Positions 15,474 through 21,752 of a stretch of 22,630 nucleotides of DNA are shown here, one piece after another. The stretch is from the NCBI GenBank assembly GCA_013213915.1, contig JABSRK010000018.1, positions 1-22,630 of the forward strand, given 5' to 3'. The stretch is from Planctomycetota bacterium (lineage in GTDB: Bacteria; Planctomycetota; GCA-002687715). The notes beneath the pieces are model-generated. The model ran no database searches. It had not been told where the DNA came from and saw only the letters and a program-made list of their open reading frames with translations. Positions within the stretch are counted from its first letter, which is position 1. Every line of letters starts with the position of its first letter. Made by a program: the position numbers and the translations under genes.

Positions 15474-15490
15474 TATGATGGGCACAGGAG
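15474..15490 (+). promoter_or_regulatory. -10-like element and ribosome binding site of the DUF1080-like gene
   Basis: TATGAT (15474-15479) is followed by AGGAG (15486-15490), which stands 8 nt before the ATG at 15499. The ribosome binding site selects this ATG over the in-frame starts further upstream. No good -35 is visible. Confidence 0.5.
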
Positions 15491-15498
15491 ATCCCCCC

Positions 15499-16224
15499 AT
15501 GACGCTCGTCTCGCTCCTCTTGATCACCGTCACCGGTCTCGCTTCTGACCCCGTGTTGCAAAATCGGGTTCCCGGAGTCGGGGGAGGCGAACCGCCAGCG
15601 TATGCGCAAACGTTCACGACAGCCGCCGCGCGTAAGGAGTTCGTCTTCAGCGACCCCAAGGTCTGGAAGGTGGCTGCCGACGAGAAGGGCGGATGGCTCG
15701 CCCACGTGCCCGGGCAGAAGTACAAGACGCCGCAGAGATCGCCCCACAATATCGGGATCATCGCGGATTGGACCTTCGGCGACTTCGTACTCGAGTGCGA
15801 GATGTTGCAGACGGGTAAGGAGTACGGGCACCGCGACCAGTGCATCTTCTTTGGCTTTCAGGACACCAGGCGCTTCTACTACGTGCACATCGCGACCAAG
15901 GCCGACCCGAATGCCCACAATGTCTTCCTTGTGAACAAGAAGCCTCGGAAGTCCTTCGCCAAGAAGACGACGAAGGGCATCGACTGGGGTAGCGCCAAGT
16001 GGCACAAGGTTCGCGTCGAGCGCAAGGGCAAGGACATCAGGGTCTGGTTCGACGACATGAAGACCCCGATCATGCTCGCCGAGGACGGGACCCACGGTCG
16101 CGGCTGGATCGGCTTCGGGTCCTTCGATGACGAGGGGCGGGTTCGCGACATCAAGATCTGGAGCGACTCCGCCAAGCAGGAGCGCACCAAGGCGTTCGCG
16201 ACCGACGCGGCACCGAAGAAATAG
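15499..16224 (+). CDS. secreted DUF1080-like (concanavalin-type) protein
   Basis: The ATG at 15499 is chosen because AGGAG stands 8 nt before it and a short signal peptide (MTLVSLLLITVTGLA) follows. This gives 241 residues. From about residue 50 the protein has the beta-sandwich pattern of the DUF1080/3-keto-disaccharide hydrolase-like families: WTFGDFVLECEM, then CIFFGFQDTRRFYYVHIA, KWHKVRVERKGKDIRVWFDD and GWIGFGSFDDEGRVRDIKIW. Planctomycetes have many such secreted proteins, thought to bind or act on polysaccharides; catalytic activity here is uncertain. It is convergent with the sulfatase, 23 bp apart, so the two need not be co-regulated. The basic C-terminal tail (AAPKK) has no anchor. 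Confidence 0.8.
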   Translation: MTLVSLLLITVTGLASDPVLQNRVPGVGGGEPPAYAQTFTTAAARKEFVFSDPKVWKVAADEKGGWLAHVPGQKYKTPQRSPHNIGIIADWTFGDFVLECEMLQTGKEYGHRDQCIFFGFQDTRRFYYVHIATKADPNAHNVFLVNKKPRKSFAKKTTKGIDWGSAKWHKVRVERKGKDIRVWFDDMKTPIMLAEDGTHGRGWIGFGSFDDEGRVRDIKIWSDSAKQERTKAFATDAAPKK

Positions 16225-16247
16225 GCGCGGCGTCGCTCCAGGCCCCG

Positions 16248-18305
16248 CTACCAGTTCCGGATACGACGCCTCGGCAGGACTCCGTCGAAGACCCGGATGT
16301 CCTCGAGCTTCCCCGCGAACTTGCCAGCGCCTTCCCGGCCGTCGACACGGGAGTTGGAGTCCTGGCCGACGTCGAGCCCGTCCGAGGGGTTCCTGGCGAT
16401 GAAGTGACCCGGGGCGGAGGCGACCTTCCGCCCGTCGACCCACAGGTGCAGCGTCGCCTTCTTGTCGAGGACGCCGCAGATCACGTGGGGTCGGCCGCCC
16501 CCGAGGGGGGCCACCCCGACCACCTCCTTCAACGCGCCTGCGGAGCGGACGCTGAATCGGGGCACACCTTGCGACATGCCGAGTGACCAGCCGTAGGCGT
16601 TGCCGCCCAGCGCCACGACGACGCCGTCGCCTGTCTCAGGCGCGCACCGCGCCCCCACGCTCAGCGGCCTGTTGGCACAAGCGAGGGTGTTCGGATGCGC
16701 GGCGTCCCGACGCGCCAGGTCGAGGATCTTCTTCAGCTTGACGTTCGCGGGTGCGACGCCGCGCGGTGTTCGTCTCGGCGGGTCCGTCATGTCGGGATCG
16801 ACGTCGCCGTAATGTTCACGCAGACGGGCGAGTTCGGCTTCGAGCTTCTTTTTGGTCTCCGCGTATCCCGGATCGTCGTAGACACTCTTCAATTCGTTCG
16901 GGTCCTTGTCGAGGTCGAACAACTCCCACTCACCGAGGCGGTAGTAGTGGATGAGCTTGTACCGCTTGGTGCTCACGCCGTAGTGCCGACGGACGCTGTG
17001 CACGGCGGGGTACTCCCAGTAGTGGTAGTAGAGGGATGTGCGCCACTCCTTCACCTCACCGGTCATGACGGGGACGAGGCTTCTGCCCTGCATGTCATCG
17101 GGGGCCTCGACGCCCGCCATCTCGAGGAAGGTCTGCGCGTAGTCGATGTTCTGGACCAGGTGCTGCGAGCGGGTCCCGGGCTTGATGACCTTCGGCCACC
17201 GGGCGACGAGGGGCATGCGGTACGACTCCTCATACATCCATCGCTTGTCGTACCAGCCGTGATCGCCAAGGTAAAAGCCCTGGTCGGAGCTGTAGACCAC
17301 GACCGTGTTGTCCGCGAGCCCGTTCTCGTCCAGGTAGCGCAGCACGCGGCCGAGGTTCTCGTCGACCGACGCGATGCAGCGCAGGTAGTCCTTGATGTAG
17401 CGCTGGTATCGCCACCGCACGAGGTCCTTGCCCTCGAGCCCGAGCTTCTTGAACGCTTCGTTTTTTGGATCGTAAGCGGCGTGCCAGGCTTGCAGTTGCC
17501 CTGGCGTGAGACCGCCCGGGGGACGGAACTTCAGGTCGCGCTCACTCATGTGGTTCGCGATCGTCATCGTCTGGGCAGCGGCCGCGGACGTTCGGTTTTT
17601 CCAGTCGTCGAACAACGTCGGCGGCTCCTTGATGGTGACGTCGTCGTACAGGTGATAGTGCTTGGGGCCAGGCTGCCAATCGCGGTGGGGAGCCTTGTGT
17701 TGGAACATGAGGAGGAAGGGCTGGTCCTTGTCGCGCGTCTTGTCGAGCCACGTCAAGGCACGATCGGTGATGACGTCGGTCGTGTAGCCGACGTGTTTGA
17801 CCGTTCCCGCTGCCGTCTTGAGCGGCGGGTTCCAGTACGGGCCTTGACCCTTCAGGACTTCCCAGTGGTCGAAACCGGTGGGATCGGACCTCAGGTGCCA
17901 CTTACCGATGATCGCGGTCTGGTAGCCCGCGGCTCGGAGGAGCTTGGGGAACGTCCGCTGGGACCCGTCGAAGGTGGAACGGTTGTCGATGAAGCCGTTG
18001 TTGTGGCTGTGTTTGCCAGTGAGGATGGTCGCGCGACTGGGGCCGCATATGGAGTTTCCACAGTAGGACCGATCGAAGATCATCCCCTCGTTGGCGAGCC
18101 GGTCGATGTTCGGTGTCGTGTTGATGCGCGACCCGTACGCCGAGATCGCGTGCGGCGCGTGGTCATCCGTGAAGACGAACAAGATGTTGGGGCGAGGCCC
18201 TGGGGCGGTCCCCGAAGAAGCTCCCGGCGCACCGTCGGATGACTGGGACCGGCCGCTCGTTGTCGCAAGGGTGAAGAACACCAACCAGTAAACGCAGACT
18301 CTCAT
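16248..18305 (-). CDS. secreted type I sulfatase with C-terminal LamG-like domain
   Basis: The start is the ATG at 18305, because GGAGGAG stands 5 nt before it; a GTG two codons upstream would have no spacing. The 685-residue protein has a signal peptide (VYWLVFFTLATTSG, residues 6-18). The sulfatase domain (about 38-480) has metal ligands D47 and D48 in VFTDDHAPH and the formylglycine cysteine C87 in CGPSRATILTGKHSHNNG. It also has GKWHLRSD, HKAPHRDW and SSDQGFYLGDHGWYDKRWMYEESYRMPL. Residues from about 545 to the end look like a LamG/concanavalin domain (HLWVDGRKVASAPGHF, LEDIRVFDGVLPRRRI). It should remove sulfate esters from sulfated polysaccharides; the preferred glycan is unknown. A separate anaerobic sulfatase maturase or FGE is needed and is not in this window. 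It follows the kinase-like gene by 43 bp. Confidence 0.95.
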   Translation of the reverse strand: MRVCVYWLVFFTLATTSGRSQSSDGAPGASSGTAPGPRPNILFVFTDDHAPHAISAYGSRINTTPNIDRLANEGMIFDRSYCGNSICGPSRATILTGKHSHNNGFIDNRSTFDGSQRTFPKLLRAAGYQTAIIGKWHLRSDPTGFDHWEVLKGQGPYWNPPLKTAAGTVKHVGYTTDVITDRALTWLDKTRDKDQPFLLMFQHKAPHRDWQPGPKHYHLYDDVTIKEPPTLFDDWKNRTSAAAAQTMTIANHMSERDLKFRPPGGLTPGQLQAWHAAYDPKNEAFKKLGLEGKDLVRWRYQRYIKDYLRCIASVDENLGRVLRYLDENGLADNTVVVYSSDQGFYLGDHGWYDKRWMYEESYRMPLVARWPKVIKPGTRSQHLVQNIDYAQTFLEMAGVEAPDDMQGRSLVPVMTGEVKEWRTSLYYHYWEYPAVHSVRRHYGVSTKRYKLIHYYRLGEWELFDLDKDPNELKSVYDDPGYAETKKKLEAELARLREHYGDVDPDMTDPPRRTPRGVAPANVKLKKILDLARRDAAHPNTLACANRPLSVGARCAPETGDGVVVALGGNAYGWSLGMSQGVPRFSVRSAGALKEVVGVAPLGGGRPHVICGVLDKKATLHLWVDGRKVASAPGHFIARNPSDGLDVGQDSNSRVDGREGAGKFAGKLEDIRVFDGVLPRRRIRNW

Positions 18306-18310
18306 GTTCA

Positions 18311-18317
18311 CTCCTCC
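18311..18317 (-). promoter_or_regulatory. Shine-Dalgarno sequence fixing the sulfatase start
   Basis: GGAGGAG on the minus strand ends 5 nt before the ATG at 18305. A TAGGAT hexamer about 30 nt before the ATG on the same strand may be a -10 element. Confidence 0.6.
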
Positions 18318-18348
18318 GCGCAGTCTCCCCGTGATCCTATCGGGAGCT

Positions 18349-19704
18349 TCACGATCCGGGGCGCAGCCGCGCCATCACGTCCCTCACCGTTGCTGGTGGC
18401 ACGCCGACCGCGCGCAGCTCCGCGCGGGCGGCCTTGATCACCCGGCGCGAAACGCGCGGCGTCACCACCGGAGGTTGGGCGAGGGCGGGCTCGGCGAGGT
18501 AGATGCGCCCGTCGGCCTCGAGACGAGTCACTTCGCCGAATCCGGGCCGCGGGACGAGGCCAGCGCGAAGGAGCCGACGGAAGAGCTCCGTCCACGCATG
18601 GACGGAGGCGCTGTTTGCGGGCGCTGATACGGGTCGATCCTGGCGCAAGAGGACACCATGGTCACCGTCGAGGCGAGTGGCGATGGGTACGGGAGCCGGC
18701 ACGTCGAACGCGTGCAGCATCTGGAGTATGCGCTGCCAGCGCCACACCAGGTCCCGCGGGCCACGCACGGTGACGCGTTCGCCGTCGGATTCACGTTCGG
18801 GTCCGGTCGTGCTGAGCGCGTCGAGCCCACCGGCGGCCGCGAGGACATGGGACTCCTCGGCAAACACCCAGGTTCCGTCGCCGCGCGCTTCGAGCGTGAG
18901 CGGCGAGGTGGGGGAACCGGTCAGGTTGACGCGGTAACGCCGTCGGCGCTGGCGCCGTGCCGCCGCGCGTCCCACATCGAGCCACGCGTCGCGCAGCTCC
19001 CACCCCGGGTCTTCCACCGCCGCCAGATAGGCACGCAGGGCGGTCAGCCGTAAGCCCCGTGACACCGGCCAACAGGGCAGCGTGACGGCGAGCGCCCCGA
19101 GGTCGCGGGCGCGGTCGTTTCGTGAGGGGCTTTTGATGCGGGCATCGGCGAGGTCGATAAAGCCGATGTCTTCATCATGGCCTGCTCCCTCGCCGACGAT
19201 CACGTGCTTCGCGAACGCGGACGGAAACGTGATGTTTGCGTCGTGCAGGGCCGCGAGGGCGCGCCCGACGGAGCGCGCCAGGGCGATGGCGCGGGAGCGA
19301 TTCGGCCGTTGTCGGACAACATTCGGCAGCGCATTACCGCAGAGCTCTGCGGTGACCAGGAAGGCCTCGTGGTTGCCGTTTCGGCGTAGCGTTCCGGCCG
19401 CCCAGGGCTGCGCGACGCGTACGCCGTGAGCCATCGCGTGACGGAGCACAGCCCACTCGTTCAGCCCCGAGTTACGGTTGCGCCAGCCCAGCAGGCGTTT
19501 GTCGTAGAGCACCTGGCCGTCCGGTCCATCGTCACGGCGCGCGTTCTCGCGCCGTGACGACCGATGGAAGACGTGACGAGCGTCATCGTCGCGCGGCCCT
19601 GCGATCGACAGGTAGCCCCGCGCCTCGAGCCATTCTCGTCGTTTCGGGTCACACACGATGCGGCCCGGGGAAAGCTCGATCTCGTCGGGTGGAGTCAGCG
19701 ACAT
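18349..19704 (-). CDS. WaaP/InaA-like lipopolysaccharide-kinase family protein, probably a degenerate tandem kinase
   Basis: The first half of this 451-residue protein follows the Kdo kinase/WaaP pattern. Candidate ATP-binding lysine K69 is in VLYDKRLLG and the helix glutamate E83 in LNEWAVLRH. ALAALHDANITFPSAFAKHVIV is the catalytic-loop region, FIDLADARI has the metal Asp D184, and RDLGALAVTL is the usual following helix. In related proteins the catalytic loop has an aspartate (for example HRDF); here the aligned position is S162. Residues 310-410 repeat the same outline (VWRWQRILQMLHAFDVPAPVPIA, then LFRRLLRAGLVPRPGFGEV and RIYLAEP), suggesting a second, even more degenerate kinase-like unit. 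No signal peptide is present. It may phosphorylate a surface glycan or have lost activity. A large inverted repeat covers its start. Confidence 0.7.
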   Translation of the reverse strand: MSLTPPDEIELSPGRIVCDPKRREWLEARGYLSIAGPRDDDARHVFHRSSRRENARRDDGPDGQVLYDKRLLGWRNRNSGLNEWAVLRHAMAHGVRVAQPWAAGTLRRNGNHEAFLVTAELCGNALPNVVRQRPNRSRAIALARSVGRALAALHDANITFPSAFAKHVIVGEGAGHDEDIGFIDLADARIKSPSRNDRARDLGALAVTLPCWPVSRGLRLTALRAYLAAVEDPGWELRDAWLDVGRAAARRQRRRRYRVNLTGSPTSPLTLEARGDGTWVFAEESHVLAAAGGLDALSTTGPERESDGERVTVRGPRDLVWRWQRILQMLHAFDVPAPVPIATRLDGDHGVLLRQDRPVSAPANSASVHAWTELFRRLLRAGLVPRPGFGEVTRLEADGRIYLAEPALAQPPVVTPRVSRRVIKAARAELRAVGVPPATVRDVMARLRPGS

Positions 19705-19736
19705 GACCGCGCAGACCTTAGCGCTGCGCGGTCATG
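19702..19736. repeat. perfect 13-bp inverted repeat over the start of the kinase-like gene
   Basis: CATGACCGCGCAG (19702-19714) and CTGCGCGGTCATG (19724-19736) are exact reverse complements separated by 9 nt. The inner end on the minus strand carries TAAGGT, a -10-like hexamer 10 nt before the ATG, and the outer arm ends in the start codon itself. It could be an operator, or an mRNA hairpin that hides the start. No T tract follows on either strand, so it is a poor terminator. Confidence 0.85.
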
Positions 19737-19765
19737 GGAGGAACCGGAGAAGACGTCGTCGCCGA

Positions 19766-21109
19766 TCAGGGCAGGTTCACGAGCAGGCGGTTGGTGATAT
19801 TGAACCAGCCGTTCGGCGCGTCGGAGTTCTCGATCAACGCCTGGGTGGACAGCTGGAGTCCCAGGGGCGGCAGCGAGAGCGACAGGTGCCAGTGACCGTT
19901 TGACGGAATGACGCCGAAGGGATCAGGCGGCCCGAAGACACCGGCACCGTCGACGACGGGGATGTACGTCGGGTCGAAGATGTTGGAGATCCACCCGTAG
20001 GAGGTGTAGATCTCCAGCCAAGGGGTGATGGCCGGGACGGGGATCACGCCGAGTAACAGGGGTGCTCCCGGGACGCCCCAGACGTCGATGTCCACGACGC
20101 TTCCGGTGGTGCTCGCGGCGACGTTCACTTGCAGCGACGAAGGGATGTTCGGCCCGTGTTCTTCCTGGACGATGAAGAGCGTCTTTCCAGGGCCCGTGCT
20201 GACTGGCGGAGCGTCCGTCAGCCAGTACATCGGCCCGCGAATCGACGTCGTGACGGTGCGTAGCCCGGTTCTGGGGAAAGTGAACGTCTCCGTGGAGAAG
20301 GAGGCGTTGCTGCCCGACGTGGGTGATCCAGGGAAGGCCGCGCCAAAGCCGCAAGAACACAATGTGGTGAACGAATTCACGCCGATCAGCGCGCCGCGTC
20401 CGAGCTGGTTGTAGTACGAGCGCGCGAGTGAGGTCACGCGCACGATCGTGTTCGGTATCAGGAGGGTGCTCCAGTAGGGGAGGGTGCCGACCAGGAAGGG
20501 TGACCAGCGGCGGACCTCGGCGCCCTGCGCGATGAGAACGTCCTGGGACGACGCGACCGACTGCAAGATCGCGTTGCTGCCGAAGCCTGAACCGAGATAG
20601 GTGGGCGGCGTGCTCATGAAGCCGTGCCGGTAGAGGCCGGGACCGCTCACGGCCGTGCTCGTGCCGAAGATCCAGCGCCCCGTATCATCGATGGTGAAAC
20701 CAGCGGCGATGAGCGGCGTTGTCCCGACCTGCACGGGACCCGCATTGTCGAAGCGGTAGACGGTGCTCATCACGATCGTGAGAAGGGGGCTGTGAAATGC
20801 GGCGTAGCACTTGCCGTCCTTGGGGTTGAAGGCGACCTGGCTCGCCACCCCAAGGCCGGTGGCGTAGGCCGCGTTGACGCCGCCGTTCACTCCCACGCGG
20901 GTGATCGAGTCCGGGCCCACGAACGGTCCGCCTGTGGGGTGGTCCAGGATGAAGACGTTCCCCCATGCGTCCGCGGCCATGGTCTCTCCGGAGGCCGTGA
21001 TGCCGCTGGCGTGAAGGCCGACGTTGAAGTTCGCTGGTGCGGTTGGCTGGGCCACCACGGCCATGGCGAGCACGGGGCACAAAACGATGACCATTAAGGA
21101 CTTGCGCAT
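19766..21109 (-). CDS. secreted propeller-like protein with planctomycete C-terminal module
   Basis: I do not recognise a named family for this 447-residue protein. It has a clear signal peptide (MRKSLMVIVLCPVLAMAVVAQ). Residues 25-280 contain repeated short strands such as ETMAADAWGNVFILDHPTGG, SQVAFNPKDGKCYAAFHSP and AAGFTIDDTGRWIFGTSTA, the look of a beta-propeller of the NHL/SMP30 kind. The last ~130 residues (GAPLLLGVIPVPA, then SNGHWHLSLSLPPLGLQLSTQALIENS) match the Gly/Pro-rich C-terminal module of many long planctomycete secreted proteins. It is probably extracellular, with binding or structural function. GGGAG stands 9 nt before the ATG. It lies 61 bp upstream of the kinase-like gene on the same strand. 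Confidence 0.75.
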   Translation of the reverse strand: MRKSLMVIVLCPVLAMAVVAQPTAPANFNVGLHASGITASGETMAADAWGNVFILDHPTGGPFVGPDSITRVGVNGGVNAAYATGLGVASQVAFNPKDGKCYAAFHSPLLTIVMSTVYRFDNAGPVQVGTTPLIAAGFTIDDTGRWIFGTSTAVSGPGLYRHGFMSTPPTYLGSGFGSNAILQSVASSQDVLIAQGAEVRRWSPFLVGTLPYWSTLLIPNTIVRVTSLARSYYNQLGRGALIGVNSFTTLCSCGFGAAFPGSPTSGSNASFSTETFTFPRTGLRTVTTSIRGPMYWLTDAPPVSTGPGKTLFIVQEEHGPNIPSSLQVNVAASTTGSVVDIDVWGVPGAPLLLGVIPVPAITPWLEIYTSYGWISNIFDPTYIPVVDGAGVFGPPDPFGVIPSNGHWHLSLSLPPLGLQLSTQALIENSDAPNGWFNITNRLLVNLP

Positions 21110-21299
21110 AACCTGATTCTCCCGTGGGTTGAGTATTGCGGGGGGAGGGATGACGATGGCACCGGGAATCCGTTCAAATGTGGGAGCGACTTCCCGACCC
21201 CGATGTAACGACTACGAGGAAAGATCGGCGTTTCCATGCCATCGGGAACCGTTCCCAGCCGTGTAGCCTCGTGATCTTCGATTTCAGGAGGAACATCCG
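21110..21299. promoter_or_regulatory. divergent control region with repeated operator-like sites
   Basis: This 190-bp region separates the propeller-like gene (-) from the lipoprotein gene (+). A palindrome GGGAAC-C-GTTCCC lies at 21244-21256. A related sequence GGGAATCCGTTC is at 21164-21175, and the flanks also match, so 21156-21175 and 21236-21254 form a near direct repeat (17 of 20 positions, one gap) 80 bp apart. A looser GGGA-N6-TCCC is near 21182. TAGCCT (21264-21269) may be the lipoprotein -10. Confidence 0.5.
21286..21291 (+). promoter_or_regulatory. strong Shine-Dalgarno sequence of the lipoprotein gene
   Basis: AGGAGG stands 8 nt before the ATG at 21300, the best ribosome binding site in the window. 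It suggests high expression of the small lipoprotein. Confidence 0.75.
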
Positions 21300-21671
21300 A
21301 TGAAGAAGGCACTGATCCTGGTTCTCGCTCTTGGCCTCGCCATGCCGTTCCTGGGGGGCTGCGGCCAGGGAGAAGACCAATCAGCGGTGGAAAAGGAGAG
21401 CCAGGCAACACCCGCCCTGTGCGGGAATTGCGGTCAGCTCAAGGGCTCGGATTCGTGTTGCCAAGACGGAGCGGAGACGTGCTCCGGCTGCCAGCTGGCT
21501 AAGGGCTCGCCTGGTTGCTGCAAGATCACCAAGGGCGAGGACGTCGCCCTCTGCTCCGGTTGCGGACAGATCAAGGGATCTGACGTTTGCTGCGCCGACA
21601 CTGCGGAGAAGTGCGACAAGTGCGACCTGGCGAAGGGATCGCCCGGCTGCTGCGAGATCGCAAAGAAGTAG
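21300..21671 (+). CDS. cysteine-rich repeat lipoprotein (metallothionein-like)
   Basis: The 123-residue protein has a lipoprotein signal peptide with lipobox LGGC and lipidated C21. After a short acidic linker it consists of four cysteine units of the form C-x2-C-x3-KGS-x2-CC. They begin at residues 41, 61, 85 and 105 and alternate in type. Type A is C-x2-CGQ-x-KGSD-x-CC and type B is C-x2-C-x-LAKGSPGCC, giving ABAB, that is, two copies of a ~44-residue block. The mature protein has 17 cysteines, no histidine and no aromatic residue. This suggests metal binding (zinc, copper) or a redox or disulfide scaffold at the outer or inner membrane. I do not know a named family with this repeat. The start has an AGGAGG site 8 nt upstream. 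Confidence 0.85.
   Translation: MKKALILVLALGLAMPFLGGCGQGEDQSAVEKESQATPALCGNCGQLKGSDSCCQDGAETCSGCQLAKGSPGCCKITKGEDVALCSGCGQIKGSDVCCADTAEKCDKCDLAKGSPGCCEIAKK
21420..21668 (+). repeat. internal duplication encoding the Cys-repeat blocks
   Basis: Bases 21420-21551 (residues 41-84) and 21552-21668 (residues 85-123) encode two copies of the same ~44-codon block, the second slightly shorter at its end. The DNA copies have diverged mostly at third positions, so the duplication is old and kept by selection on the protein. Confidence 0.75.
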
Positions 21672-21752
21672 GGCGGCAGCGAGAACGGAGTCGCGCAAGC
21701 CCGGCTACGTGCGGGCTCGCGCGCGTCTCCCGCTCACCGGACGGCGAGGCGA

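Larger units (their letters stand above)
15164..15498. other. 335-bp intergenic region with hairpins, terminator and promoter
   Basis: Right after the glycosyltransferase stop is a small hairpin (15164-15175, 4-bp arms with loop AATA). A perfect 5-bp inverted repeat (GTGAC-TTCAG-GTCAC) lies at 15267-15281. A likely terminator ends with a run of eight T at 15350-15357. The remainder, to 15473, shows no gene or clear motif. A -10-like TATGAT and a Shine-Dalgarno sequence for the next gene follow. Confidence 0.5.

Noticed and set aside
16695..18242. A 515-residue open frame on the plus strand opposite the sulfatase
   Set aside because: It is the antisense shadow of a strongly conserved sulfatase; the sequence is low-complexity Val/Asp/Arg-rich with no family motif.
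18318..18348. CTCCC/GGGAG hairpin between the kinase-like and sulfatase genes as a terminator
   Set aside because: Only 5 bp, with no T tract, and it lies within a same-strand gene pair.
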